From the NCBI GenBank assembly GCA_030671565.1, contig DAOVIC010000008.1:1-18772 (forward strand): a stretch of 18,772 nt of DNA. The letters run 5' to 3'. Both the position numbers and the translations under genes were made by a program. Origin of the DNA: Anaerohalosphaeraceae bacterium (GTDB lineage: Bacteria; Planctomycetota; Phycisphaerae; Sedimentisphaerales; Anaerohalosphaeraceae). The notes under the pieces were generated by a model that searched no databases, was not told the DNA's origin, and saw nothing but the letters and a program-made list of their open reading frames with translations. The number at the start of each line of letters is the position of its first letter. Within the stretch, counting starts at the first letter, position 1. Positions 7,942-15,545 of the stretch are shown here, piece after piece.

Positions 7942-8098
7942 CATGAATTTCATTTCAATTATTATAATGGAGCACTCTGAACAGCTTACAATTTAACTTT
8001 TAGGTATGGCCTAACCCGCTGGCAAACATTTTTTTGCCGCAGGCGAACAGTTGCCCGCTAGTCCAGAGAATTAAATCTGCAAAACCTGCAGAAAATAC

Positions 8099-8126
8099 TT
8101 GACATTTCGGTCATATATAATATAGT
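8099..8126 (+). promoter_or_regulatory. Candidate distal promoter for pdxJ-dapA
   Basis: A perfect -35 TTGACA at 8099-8104, then 16 bases, then TATAGT at 8121-8126 (four to five of six). A closer TATAAT at 8116-8121 is only 11 bases away and too near to pair with this -35. It would give a leader of about 130 bases before the pdxJ ATG. Confidence 0.4.
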
Positions 8127-8198
8127 ACCCAGCGGAGTGTTAAATAAGAGGAAACAGCAAACCACGAACTGTTGCAAAGAGGGCAAAATGTTATTTTC

Positions 8199-8226
8199 TT
8201 GATGAAACCGTCCTCATTGGTATAAT
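8199..8226 (+). promoter_or_regulatory. Candidate proximal promoter for pdxJ-dapA
   Basis: TTGATG at 8199-8204 (four of six), 16-base spacer, perfect TATAAT at 8221-8226. Transcription would begin near 8233 and give a short leader of about 33 bases before the pdxJ ATG. This is the best-looking promoter in the window for position and -10 match. Confidence 0.55.
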
Positions 8227-8265
8227 TCTCATGATACCAGTAATATTAATTCTTAGGATATCGCC

Positions 8266-8991
8266 ATGGCAGTTTTAAATGTAAACATCGACCACATCGC
8301 CACCGTAAGACAGGCGAGAAAAACCGACGAACCTGACCCCGTCTGGGCAGCCGTTCTCTGCGAGCTTGCCGGCGCAAACGGCATTACCGTCCACCTCCGC
8401 CAGGACCGCCGCCACATCTGCGACCGCGACGTTACCGTGCTCAAGGAAACCGTCGCCTGCAAATTTAACCTCGAGATGTCGATCGCAGAACCGATCGTCA
8501 AGATCGCCGAAAAAATAAAGCCCGACCAAATAACCCTCGTACCCGAAAAACGGGCCGAGCTTACAACCGAAGGCGGCCTCGATTGCGTCAAAAACCAAAA
8601 ACGCCTTGCCGCAATAGTAAAACGAATGCACAAAAAGGGCATACTGGTAAGCACCTTCATCGCACCGGAAGAAGAGCACATCCTTGCCTCTGCCGAAACC
8701 GGCTGTGACGCGATCGAACTGCATACCGGTATGTACGCAAATGCAAAGACCGACCGGAAGATCGAAAAAACACTCAACGACCTTCGGGACGCAAGAGATA
8801 TCGCTGTAACCAGCGGACTTACCGTCCATGCAGGTCACGGGCTGACCTATCGAAATATAAAACCCGTCGCCGCCATCGAAGGACTTTGTGAATTCAACAT
8901 CGGACACAGCATAATCGCAAGAGCTATGATGGTCGGAATACAGCAGGCCACCGAAGAAATGATAATACTTATCAATGAAGCGGAAATTTAA
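8266..8991 (+). CDS. pdxJ: Pyridoxine 5'-phosphate synthase
   Basis: A 241-residue cytoplasmic TIM-barrel enzyme that condenses 3-amino-2-oxopropyl phosphate with 1-deoxy-D-xylulose 5-phosphate to give pyridoxine 5'-phosphate, the last ring-forming step of DXP-dependent vitamin B6 synthesis. The family blocks are all present: NIDHIATVRQAR (7-18), HLRQDRRHI (43-51), NLEMS (68-72), TLVPEKR, EGGLD, IELHTG, VHAGHGL (187-193) and NIGHSIIARA. By alignment to the E. coli enzyme the catalytic residues are His43, Glu70 and His191. The usual Glu in HLREDRRHI is Gln46 here. AGGA lies eight bases before the ATG. It is followed after 21 bases by dapA on the same strand, probably one transcript. Confidence 0.97.
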   Translation: MAVLNVNIDHIATVRQARKTDEPDPVWAAVLCELAGANGITVHLRQDRRHICDRDVTVLKETVACKFNLEMSIAEPIVKIAEKIKPDQITLVPEKRAELTTEGGLDCVKNQKRLAAIVKRMHKKGILVSTFIAPEEEHILASAETGCDAIELHTGMYANAKTDRKIEKTLNDLRDARDIAVTSGLTVHAGHGLTYRNIKPVAAIEGLCEFNIGHSIIARAMMVGIQQATEEMIILINEAEI

Positions 8992-9012
8992 CCCAAAATT
9001 CGGGAGAACAAA

Positions 9013-9885
9013 ATGTTTAGCGGAAGTTTAGTTGCCATAATAACACCTTTCCAAAACGGCAAGGTCGATTACAGGACACTTGATGAACTTGTTGATTTTC
9101 AGCTTGAAAGCGGAACCGACGGCATCGTCCCGGTAGGAACCACCGGAGAATCGCCGACCCTTACGCCTGACGAACATAAAAAAGTTATCGAACGTGTTGT
9201 AAAAGCAGTAGACGGCATGGTCCCAGTTATCGCAGGTACCGGTTCAAACAGCACTGCCGAAGCCATCGAACTGACCGAACACGCCCGAAGGATCGGCGCC
9301 GACGCATCGCTGCAGGTTACTCCCTATTACAACAAACCAACTCAGGAAGGTTTCTACCAGCACTTCAAGATGATCGCAGAAGAAGTGCACCTGCCCATCG
9401 TACTTTACAACATCCCAGGCCGATGCGGAGCCGGCATGACCCCTGACACTATCGCACAGCTTTCACATATCGAAAACATCGTAGCGGTAAAGGAAGCTAC
9501 CGGAAGTCTTGACCAGGCAAGCGATATCGCAAACCGATGCGACATTACAATACTGTCAGGCGACGATTCTTTGACACTTCCGCTGGCCTCTATAGGCGCA
9601 AAAGGTGTCATCAGTGTTGTCGCGAACATCGTCCCTACAGACGTCAAAGCGATGACGGATCTTATTCTCGAAGGCGATCTGGTTTCGGCAAGAAAATGGC
9701 ACAACAAACTCTTTACGCTCTCAAGAAGTCTGCTGAGTATGTCGACCAACCCCATTCCGATCAAAGCGGCAATGGCAATGCTCGATATGTGCTCCGAAGA
9801 CATGCGGCTGCCGATGACTCCCCTGCCGGAAAACAAAAAAGCAACGCTGGAAAAAATACTGACAAGCTACGGCCTGCTGGGCTAA
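9013..9885 (+). CDS. dapA: 4-hydroxy-tetrahydrodipicolinate synthase
   Basis: A 290-residue class I aldolase of the DapA family. It condenses pyruvate with L-aspartate semialdehyde, the first committed step of lysine and diaminopimelate (cell-wall) synthesis. Visible active-site elements are VGTTGESPTL (Thr43/Thr44), PYYNKPTQ (105-109), LYNIPGR (Tyr132, Arg137) and VAVKEATG with Schiff-base Lys160. Length and register match E. coli DapA shifted by one residue, which favours DapA over the N-acetylneuraminate lyase branch. After the Arg there is Cys138 where many DapA have Thr. GGGAGAA at 9002-9008 is a good ribosome site. It lies 21 bases after pdxJ. Confidence 0.95.
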   Translation: MFSGSLVAIITPFQNGKVDYRTLDELVDFQLESGTDGIVPVGTTGESPTLTPDEHKKVIERVVKAVDGMVPVIAGTGSNSTAEAIELTEHARRIGADASLQVTPYYNKPTQEGFYQHFKMIAEEVHLPIVLYNIPGRCGAGMTPDTIAQLSHIENIVAVKEATGSLDQASDIANRCDITILSGDDSLTLPLASIGAKGVISVVANIVPTDVKAMTDLILEGDLVSARKWHNKLFTLSRSLLSMSTNPIPIKAAMAMLDMCSEDMRLPMTPLPENKKATLEKILTSYGLLG

Positions 9886-10168
9886 TACCGCAATATTTTT
9901 CTGCCCAAAATACTTGTCTTTGCCTTTGAATTCCTACATCGTATCACTTTGTGTGGTTGGTCCGGTTTTTTTGGATAATTCAGAAAATAGTTGTAACATC
10001 TATTATGGTATGCGCATCTTTATTGTGACAGGGACGTTTAAGGTACCCTTAATGGTGACTTCAAAGCCGGGATTGTGTATGTGTCTGCATGAAAAAGTCA
10101 TCTAAGCCGGTATGGTTAAAGAAGTGCATTGACTTTTTTTGGTTTATTTTTTTTTTGGGAGTACAGGT
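9886..10168. other. Intergenic region between dapA and tldD
   Basis: 283 bases with no convincing gene or rho-independent terminator. There is a small inverted repeat TTAAGG-TAC-CCTTAA at 10038-10052 and a T-rich tract at 10134-10156 right before the tldD ribosome site. I found no promoter with both elements well spaced. Confidence 0.6.
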
Positions 10169-11713
10169 ATGGGGTCTGAGTTTTCACGCAGAAGATTCTT
10201 AGAGAACACTCCAAAGGCAATTGCCATTGCAGCCGTTTCGCCGGCTATCATAGGTTGCAATTGCCCCACCACCGCCGTTATCTCGAAGGGACATGCCATG
10301 AACCTGAACGATTATTACGCCAAATTTGGCGTAGACGAGGGTCTTATCTCAAAAATAATCAGCGTCGGCCTCTCAAGGGGCGGCGATTTTTGCGATGTCT
10401 ACTTTCAGCACAAGATATTTGACTCCGTCAGCCTCGAAGACAACTCCGTCAACCGTGCTGCTTGCAACGTCGAATTCGGCGTAGGCATCCGCGTACTAAA
10501 GGGAGACCAGGCCGGTTACTCTTTCACAGAACAGATCACAGCCGAAGCCATGAAAGATGCTGCCGCCACCGCAGCAGCCATAGCAGATACAAACAGCAAA
10601 GTCTCTCCGATCCAGTGCAAACTTCACAGGACCGGCAACCATTATTCTGACGTAATGCCCTGGGAGGCTGTCTCGATAGATAAAAAGATCCCGGTTCTGC
10701 AAAAGGTCAACGAAAAGATTTTCAAAGCAGATCCCCGTATTATCAAGGCCCAAATCAAATTCCATAACGAAACGAAATACATCCTCATAGCAAACTCAAA
10801 TGGCAGAATAGCCTTTGATTCTCAGCCGATGGCTACGATCGTTGCCAGTTGTACCGCTGAGCAAAATGGCAGACGCGAACAGAATTACAATTATTTCTCC
10901 GGCAGGTATGGAATGGAGTTGTTTAATGATCGGTTGATAGACGAATTAGCTGACACTGCCGTTAGCCGCACCGTCACATTATTTGATGCCGTAAAACCTA
11001 CTGGCGGCCAGATGCCTATGGTTCTGGCTCCCGGTACATCCGGGATTTTGCTGCACGAAGCGATAGGTCACGGTATGGAGGCCGATTATAACCGAAAGGG
11101 CACTTCCATATTCGCCGAAATGACGGGTAAGCCTGTCGCTGAAAAATTTGTAAACATTATTGACGACGGAACTATTGACAATTGTCGCGGTGCCATAAAC
11201 ATCGATGACGAGGCCAACAATTCTAAAAAGACCTACCTTGTAAAAGATGGTGTCCTTTGCAGCTACTTGCACGACCATATAAGCGCGGCCCATTACAATG
11301 TCAGCCCAACAGGTAACGGTCGGAGACAGTCATTTCGCCATGTACCGTTTCCGAGAATGAGAAATACTTATATGCTAAATGGCCCTCACGAACACGAAGA
11401 GATCATCAAGAGTGTGAAAAAGGGTGTTTATGCGGAGGTCTTTAGTAATGGCCAGGTTGACATCGGTGCCGGTGATTTTACCTTCTATGTGAAATCCGGT
11501 CGACTCATCGAAAATGGCAAACTCACCGCCCCGATCAAAGATGTCAACGTCATCGGTAACGGACCCAAATCGCTCAAGGATATCACGATGCTCGGCAATG
11601 ATTTCAAAATTACCAATGGCGGAGGCACCTGCGGTAAAAACGGGCAATGGGTTCCCGTATCCTTTGGACTGCCGACAACCAAGATAAAAGAAATAACCGT
11701 AGGAGGTGCATAG
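10169..11713 (+). CDS. tldD: TldD-family metalloprotease with a Tat lipoprotein signal
   Basis: A 514-residue TldD homologue. The zinc site is clear: HEAIGH (296-301) within HEAIGHGMEADYNRKGTS, and GGGTCG with Cys488 as the likely third ligand. TldD forms a heterodimer with TldE/PmbA that degrades unfolded peptides in a tunnel; in E. coli it is cytoplasmic. Here the N-terminus has a twin-arginine motif SRRRFL (6-11), a moderately hydrophobic stretch and AIIG|C with Cys30, so export by Tat and lipid anchoring are predicted. I chose the ATG at 10169 because TGGGAG (10156-10161) stands seven bases before it; an upstream in-frame TTG at 10139 would add ten residues starting MVYFFFG and lacks a ribosome site. 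The gene precedes tldE by two bases. Confidence 0.93.
   Translation: MGSEFSRRRFLENTPKAIAIAAVSPAIIGCNCPTTAVISKGHAMNLNDYYAKFGVDEGLISKIISVGLSRGGDFCDVYFQHKIFDSVSLEDNSVNRAACNVEFGVGIRVLKGDQAGYSFTEQITAEAMKDAAATAAAIADTNSKVSPIQCKLHRTGNHYSDVMPWEAVSIDKKIPVLQKVNEKIFKADPRIIKAQIKFHNETKYILIANSNGRIAFDSQPMATIVASCTAEQNGRREQNYNYFSGRYGMELFNDRLIDELADTAVSRTVTLFDAVKPTGGQMPMVLAPGTSGILLHEAIGHGMEADYNRKGTSIFAEMTGKPVAEKFVNIIDDGTIDNCRGAINIDDEANNSKKTYLVKDGVLCSYLHDHISAAHYNVSPTGNGRRQSFRHVPFPRMRNTYMLNGPHEHEEIIKSVKKGVYAEVFSNGQVDIGAGDFTFYVKSGRLIENGKLTAPIKDVNVIGNGPKSLKDITMLGNDFKITNGGGTCGKNGQWVPVSFGLPTTKIKEITVGGA
11701..11708 (+). promoter_or_regulatory. Strong Shine-Dalgarno of tldE, inside the tldD end
   Basis: AGGAGGTG at 11701-11708, seven bases before the ATG at 11716. 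It fixes the tldE start against a reading frame that stays open 69 bases further upstream inside tldD. Confidence 0.85.
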
Positions 11714-11715
11714 CC

Positions 11716-13035
11716 ATGACAAACAGCCAAAGGATTGAAATTGCTAACTGGGCTGTCGACTTTGCCAAAAGATCCGGTGCATCTCAGTCCTGCGCAACCA
11801 TTAGTAACAGCAGGCAGATCGAACTCGAATACCGTCTGCAAAAGGTAGATACCCTCAAAGATTGCACCTCCAACACCTTATCGATAGACATCTACGTTGA
11901 CGGCCGTTACTCCAGGCATTCTACCAGCAACCTGGACAAAGACTCGCTAAAAAGATTCATCACCGCAGGCATTGCCGCTTCAAAGTACCTGGCAATAGAT
12001 AAACACCGCTATCTGCCCGATGCGAAATACTACCCCCGGGACACAAACAGCGATCTCGAGATTTATGATAAAACATACGAAAACATCACCATAGAACAGC
12101 GAAAGGCTATTGCCGCAAGAGCTGAAGCGGCCGCACTATCTAAATCTGACAAGATCATCTCCGTCACTTCCGGCTGTTCAGATACATACGACCAGGGAGT
12201 TAAAGTCACCAGCAACGGCTTTGCCGGTTCATGGCGATCTACAAAATTTACAACATGGGCCTGGGTCTCCGTAGATGGCGACACCGCAAGACCGGGCGAC
12301 TGGAGTCAATCCACCAAGCGGTTTTACAACGAAATGCTTTCTCCGGAAACCGTTGGCTCCAAAGCTGCGGAAAGGGCACTTGAAAAAATCGGCCAAGCCG
12401 GCATCAAGTCCGGCAAATACGATATGATTGTCGAGAACCGATGCGGGGGAAAGATAATACGAATGTTAATCGGCCCAATGAGCGGTCAGGCACTCTACCA
12501 GAAAAAGTCTTTCCTCGATTCAAAGCTAAATTCGTCCATCGCTTCAAAGCTGCTGACCATGACGGAAGATCCGACTCTTAAAAAGGGCTTAGCGTCACGG
12601 CACTTTGACTCTGAGGGAATGGCCGCTAAGAAAATGCCTATCATAGAATCCGGTACCTTGAAAAATTACTACCTCGATAGCTACTACGCCAGAAAACTCG
12701 ACAAAGCCTTCACAACCGCCAGAGCTTCTAATATAGTTTTTGATCAAGGCAGGGAAGACCTCTTTCAGCTTACTGGGCGAATAGACCGCGGTATTCTGGT
12801 CAAAAATTTCATCGGTGGAAACTCTAACTCGACAACCGGTGATTTTTCTTTCGGCATCTCAGGACAGTTAATAGAAAAGGGGCGTCCCATAAAGCCCGTT
12901 AATGAAATGAATATTTCCGGTAATGCCCTCGACCTGTTCAAGCGTCTTGTTGCTCTCGGTAGCGACCCGAATCCAAACGGTTCATGGCAGATACCGAGCA
13001 TGTTTTTTAAAGACGTAAGCTTTAGCGGGATTTAG
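11716..13035 (+). CDS. pmbA: TldE/PmbA-family partner subunit
   Basis: A 439-residue member of the PmbA/TldE branch, the non-catalytic partner of TldD. It lacks HExxxH and has the branch signature GGNSNSTTGDFSFG (367-380) near the C-terminus and a SNPNGSW-like end (DPNPNGSWQIPSM). The known complex is a hollow heterodimer in which TldE covers the TldD active site. The N-terminus (MTNSQRIEIANWAVDF) is soluble, with no Sec, Tat or lipoprotein signal, in contrast to its neighbour. Translation is probably coupled: tldD stops at 11711-11713 and tldE starts at 11716. If TldD is exported, TldE must either stay behind, be carried with it through Tat, or pair with another cytoplasmic TldD. Confidence 0.93.
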   Translation: MTNSQRIEIANWAVDFAKRSGASQSCATISNSRQIELEYRLQKVDTLKDCTSNTLSIDIYVDGRYSRHSTSNLDKDSLKRFITAGIAASKYLAIDKHRYLPDAKYYPRDTNSDLEIYDKTYENITIEQRKAIAARAEAAALSKSDKIISVTSGCSDTYDQGVKVTSNGFAGSWRSTKFTTWAWVSVDGDTARPGDWSQSTKRFYNEMLSPETVGSKAAERALEKIGQAGIKSGKYDMIVENRCGGKIIRMLIGPMSGQALYQKKSFLDSKLNSSIASKLLTMTEDPTLKKGLASRHFDSEGMAAKKMPIIESGTLKNYYLDSYYARKLDKAFTTARASNIVFDQGREDLFQLTGRIDRGILVKNFIGGNSNSTTGDFSFGISGQLIEKGRPIKPVNEMNISGNALDLFKRLVALGSDPNPNGSWQIPSMFFKDVSFSGI

Positions 13036-13057
13036 CCCTTAAGAGATATTCTTAACG

Positions 13058-14194
13058 TCAAAATTCGACTGAGGCCTTATCCTCTATGTCCTCTTTTTCT
13101 TTATGCTCCTGCTGGATAAGACGGTAAATTTCGAGAAGCGAATCTACCATCTTGCTTACGGTATAATGTTTACTGAGGTGGTTTTGTCCTGCTGTTGCGA
13201 TCTGACGCGCAAATTCACGTTTGCCCAAAAGCTTTTGCAAAGTTGAATATATACTAAGCTCATCGTGCATGTCAAAAAACACAGCCGTCTTATTATCGAC
13301 AAGCAGGTCGCCTGCATTTTCCTTACTGGCAGCTACAGCCATCCCGACGCTCATTGCATCGAACAATCGCGAATTCAGCCCGGGTGTATCTTCGAGGCAA
13401 ACAAATATATCAGCGCCTGCGAATATTGCCCGCAGCGGCTGCATCGGAGGAACTACAGTAACAATTTGCGAAAGCCCCAGCTTCAGGATCGTTTTATGTA
13501 TGGCCCTTTCGGCCGGGCCCTTGCCGATTATCGCAACTATAAATTCGTATCCGTCAATAGCCAGATGCTTGACAGCATCGAGGAGCAACTCGAACTCGAA
13601 TGGATTGCGAAGTCTCTGAGAAATAACGATGCTTGCTAGATGCTCTTTTTTTGAAAAACAAGCACATTCATCCTCGACAAAAGTTCCGGGATTGACAAGC
13701 CTTACAAGTTTTTCCAAATGACCGTGCTTTGCATGCAGACGCTCATAGGCACTTTTCGAAAAAGTGATGACCGATTCACACCGCCTTCTGAAAACGAAAG
13801 TATGCAGCAAGGATTTGTAAAGTGAATCTGCAATTATAACATACGGAATATCAAGCTGACGTGCGAGGTACCTGGTAAACCCTATACGCTTGGCACTGAA
13901 ACAGTGTAGAACCGTCGGTTTAAACTTGCGAAGTTTTTCCAGCACGGATGCCTTGCCCCATCTGCTCATCATGGGAGCTTTAAGTATCGGGTACCTGATC
14001 TGCGAAATCGGAGCGCCTATCAAGGTTTCGGCATCTGAATCGTGTGGACATATAAGCATCGTAGGGTGCGACTGAGCTGTCAGCCCCACCATCAGGTGAC
14101 GCAGGGGAGTCAGATAATGCCGCAAACTGTGCCGATCGACAATTATGACCGGCCGAACCGCGATTGTATCTCCATTTAAGCCTTTTTCGTGCAT
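13058..14194 (-). CDS. GT4-like glycosyltransferase
   Basis: A 378-residue GT-B fold glycosyltransferase without signal peptide. The N-terminal half has VLHCFSAKR and VIIADS as Rossmann-like strands and VNPGTF at the domain junction. The C-terminal half carries IIGKGPAERAI (222-232), PLRAIFAGADIFVCLE (253-268) and FDAMSVGMAVAASKENAGD (278-296), which match the nucleotide-sugar domain of GT4 enzymes. The E-x7-E motif is degenerate: the first Glu is Pro271 and the second Asp279. Donor, acceptor and pathway cannot be told; cell-envelope or exopolysaccharide glycosylation is typical. The ATG has GGAG five bases upstream. It lies 196 bases downstream of panB on the same strand, perhaps with its own promoter, and converges with tldE. 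Confidence 0.82.
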   Translation of the reverse strand: MHEKGLNGDTIAVRPVIIVDRHSLRHYLTPLRHLMVGLTAQSHPTMLICPHDSDAETLIGAPISQIRYPILKAPMMSRWGKASVLEKLRKFKPTVLHCFSAKRIGFTRYLARQLDIPYVIIADSLYKSLLHTFVFRRRCESVITFSKSAYERLHAKHGHLEKLVRLVNPGTFVEDECACFSKKEHLASIVISQRLRNPFEFELLLDAVKHLAIDGYEFIVAIIGKGPAERAIHKTILKLGLSQIVTVVPPMQPLRAIFAGADIFVCLEDTPGLNSRLFDAMSVGMAVAASKENAGDLLVDNKTAVFFDMHDELSIYSTLQKLLGKREFARQIATAGQNHLSKHYTVSKMVDSLLEIYRLIQQEHKEKEDIEDKASVEF

Positions 14195-14243
14195 GATCTC
14201 TCCGAAAGAATCCTTATCGGCATATCCGAAACATTTTTCTCAA

Positions 14244-14272
14244 TAGATACTCATTTCACTGCAAAATGACAA
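14244..14272 (-). promoter_or_regulatory. Candidate promoter for the glycosyltransferase gene
   Basis: Minus strand: TTGTCA (14272-14267, five of six), 17-base spacer, TATCTA (14249-14244, three of six). It would start transcription near 14237, about 43 bases before the ATG. The -10 is weak. An imperfect palindrome lies just upstream at 14281-14314. Confidence 0.28.
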
Positions 14273-14280
14273 AATAAGTA

Positions 14281-14314
14281 GTGCACATAAAGCGTATTTA
14301 ATGCTATAATGCAC
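14281..14314. repeat. 34-bp imperfect palindrome between panB and the glycosyltransferase gene
   Basis: Left arm GTGCACATAAAGC (14281-14293); right arm GCTATAATGCAC (14303-14314), whose reverse complement GTGCATTATAGC matches the left arm apart from one gap and two changes. It could be an operator or a weak hairpin. On the plus strand it also contains TGCACA (14282-14287), 17 bases, TATAAT (14305-14310), a possible promoter pointing antisense into panB. Confidence 0.45.
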
Positions 14315-14390
14315 AAGAACACCCGGAAAGTCACATTCGTCTGTTACAAAACCAAGAGAATTGCTGGTTTTTTCCAGTTTTTCCTTATCA

Positions 14391-15254
14391 TTATTTGTGC
14401 CCATAAAGTGACTTGAGCATCCGCTCAAACTTTTCATACTCAGCAGTTTTAACGTGGTAGCTGTGGTCATCGTCTGGAAAATCGCCCTTATGAATATCGT
14501 CCACATACATACTCAGAGCATTTACGATCTCTTTGTTTAGTTCGGCATAACGGGCGGAAAACTTCGGCATTGCGCCTTCGCTTAGGCCAAGGATATCAGA
14601 AATTATCAAAATTTGTCCGTCGCAATCCGGGCCTGCTCCGCAACCAATAACAGGAACAGGCAGCCTTTTGGTGATCACGGCGGCGACCTCTCTTGCGACT
14701 CCTTCCAACAGAACACAGTTTGCTCCTGCGGCGACCATTTTATCAGCAAGGGCGATCAGTTCTATGGCAAGGTCCGCGGTGGTTCCTTCGGCTCGTAATT
14801 TGCCAAGCTTTGCAACGCTTTGCGGACGTATGCCAATATGTGCCATAACGGGCATACCAGCATCGCTAACGGCCTTTACTACATCGATCTGCGGTGGCCC
14901 GGCTTCGATCTTTATCAGTTGAACACCGGCTTCGACGACGAACCGGCCGGCGTTTTTTACTGCGTCTGAAATGCCGCAATGGTATGACAGAAAGGGCATG
15001 TCAGCAACGAGACAAACCGAAGGCGCCGCGCGACGAACTGCCGCGGTGATGGCAACCATGAAATCCATGGTCGCGCCAAGTGTGGAATCGAAACCAAGCA
15101 TAACCTGGGCGGCGGAATCTCCCACGAGGATCATCTCAGCTCCTGCGCGCGCGACAAGACGTGCTGTCGTATAGTCATAGCAACTTACGGCAGCGACTTT
15201 GCGACCTGCTTGTTTGGCAGAAATTAGATCGAACATTTCCGACTTACCAGTCAT
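14391..15254 (-). CDS. panB: 3-methyl-2-oxobutanoate hydroxymethyltransferase
   Basis: A 287-residue ketopantoate hydroxymethyltransferase. It transfers a one-carbon unit from 5,10-methylenetetrahydrofolate to alpha-ketoisovalerate, the first step of pantothenate and coenzyme A synthesis. Family blocks: SCYDYTTARL (24-33), LVGDSAAQVMLG (43-54, metal ligand Asp46), ADMPFLSY (84-91, Asp85), IKIEAG (114-119, Glu117), HIGIRPQSV (139-147) and LLEGV with catalytic Glu184. HIGIRPQ replaces the more common HIGLTPQ. I start it at 15254 because GGGG lies five bases upstream and the protein then begins MTGKSEMFDL like other PanB; the frame is open to an ATG at 15317, which would add 21 unlikely residues. 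No other pantothenate gene is adjacent. Confidence 0.96.
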   Translation of the reverse strand: MTGKSEMFDLISAKQAGRKVAAVSCYDYTTARLVARAGAEMILVGDSAAQVMLGFDSTLGATMDFMVAITAAVRRAAPSVCLVADMPFLSYHCGISDAVKNAGRFVVEAGVQLIKIEAGPPQIDVVKAVSDAGMPVMAHIGIRPQSVAKLGKLRAEGTTADLAIELIALADKMVAAGANCVLLEGVAREVAAVITKRLPVPVIGCGAGPDCDGQILIISDILGLSEGAMPKFSARYAELNKEIVNALSMYVDDIHKGDFPDDDHSYHVKTAEYEKFERMLKSLYGHK

Positions 15255-15288
15255 TGTAACCCCTTTTATCTTTATGGAATATTTCATT

Positions 15289-15317
15289 AAAATATGCGAA
15301 CAATCTATTATTAGCAA
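15289..15317 (-). promoter_or_regulatory. Candidate promoter for panB
   Basis: Minus strand: TTGCTA (15317-15312, four of six), 17-base spacer, TATTTT (15294-15289, four of six), giving a start near 15282, about 28 bases before the chosen panB ATG. The area is AT-rich, so chance matches are likely. Confidence 0.3.
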
Positions 15318-15453
15318 GCGTATTGTCAGGCATAAGCGGTTGATGTTTCGTCTTTTTCAAAAAAAAATTGGACTTTCTTGAAATCTGAGTAATAATTTGG
15401 AAAAGACGGAGAAAGTGTTAAAGTATAGCCCGGTATTATTCGATAATATAGTG

Positions 15454-15545
15454 TAAGTCGCAATTGTATATTTTATACATAAAGAGCTTTTCATCACCCT
15501 CCTCCGAAGCCAGATTCTGCTATTCTTTGGAATCTGGCTTTTTTT
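15454..15545 (+). ncRNA. Candidate small RNA with anti-Shine-Dalgarno tract
   Basis: A strong terminator at 15507-15545 has no plus-strand gene ahead of it for about 2.4 kb, so it probably ends a non-coding transcript. Upstream lies a possible promoter, TTAAAG (15418-15423), 18 bases, GATAAT (15442-15447; five of six). The predicted RNA would have a 5' hairpin TGTATA-TTT-TATACA (15465-15479), a single-stranded stretch containing CCCTCCTCC (15497-15505), which is complementary to Shine-Dalgarno sequences, and the terminator hairpin. Hairpin, exposed C/U-rich patch, terminator is a layout known from base-pairing sRNAs. Alternative: on the minus strand the same bases read GGAGGAGGG before an ATG at 15494 that opens a 45-codon frame of unremarkable composition. 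Confidence 0.4.
15507..15545 (+). terminator. Strong rho-independent terminator, orphan
   Basis: Perfect 11-bp stem AAGCCAGATTC (15507-15517) with GAATCTGGCTT (15530-15540), 12-base loop, and a run of seven T ending at 15545. The T run exists only on the plus strand, so it stops plus-strand transcription. The flanking genes panB (minus) and the membrane protein (plus, starting 560 bases later) do not need it. Confidence 0.88.

Larger units (their letters stand above)
7837..8265. other. Divergent intergenic region between the fucosidase gene and pdxJ
   Basis: 429 bases without a convincing gene. It holds one candidate minus-strand promoter (7914-7941) and two plus-strand promoters (8099-8126, 8199-8226). 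There is also a hairpin at 8021-8038 (GGCAAA, loop CATTTT, TTTGCC). Two very short reading frames lie at 8188-8225: ATG plus three codons ending in TGA, overlapped by a seven-codon frame (TGATG). They would be translated only from the upstream promoter, and I do not call them genes. Confidence 0.7.

Noticed and set aside
8275..8907. 210-codon minus-strand frame
   Set aside because: It is the shadow of pdxJ; no family motif or ribosome site.
9914..10105. 63-codon frame between dapA and tldD
   Set aside because: No ribosome site, no recognisable composition, low-complexity surroundings.
10139..10168. Upstream TTG start for tldD
   Set aside because: It lies in a T-rich tract without ribosome site and would push the twin-arginine motif inward; the ATG at 10169 has TGGGAG at good distance.
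14240..14506. 88-codon minus-strand frame overlapping the panB end
   Set aside because: More than half overlaps panB in another frame and no ribosome site precedes it.
15255..15317. 21-residue N-terminal extension of panB
   Set aside because: The ATG at 15254 has a ribosome site and gives a normal PanB start; the extension covers the likely promoter.
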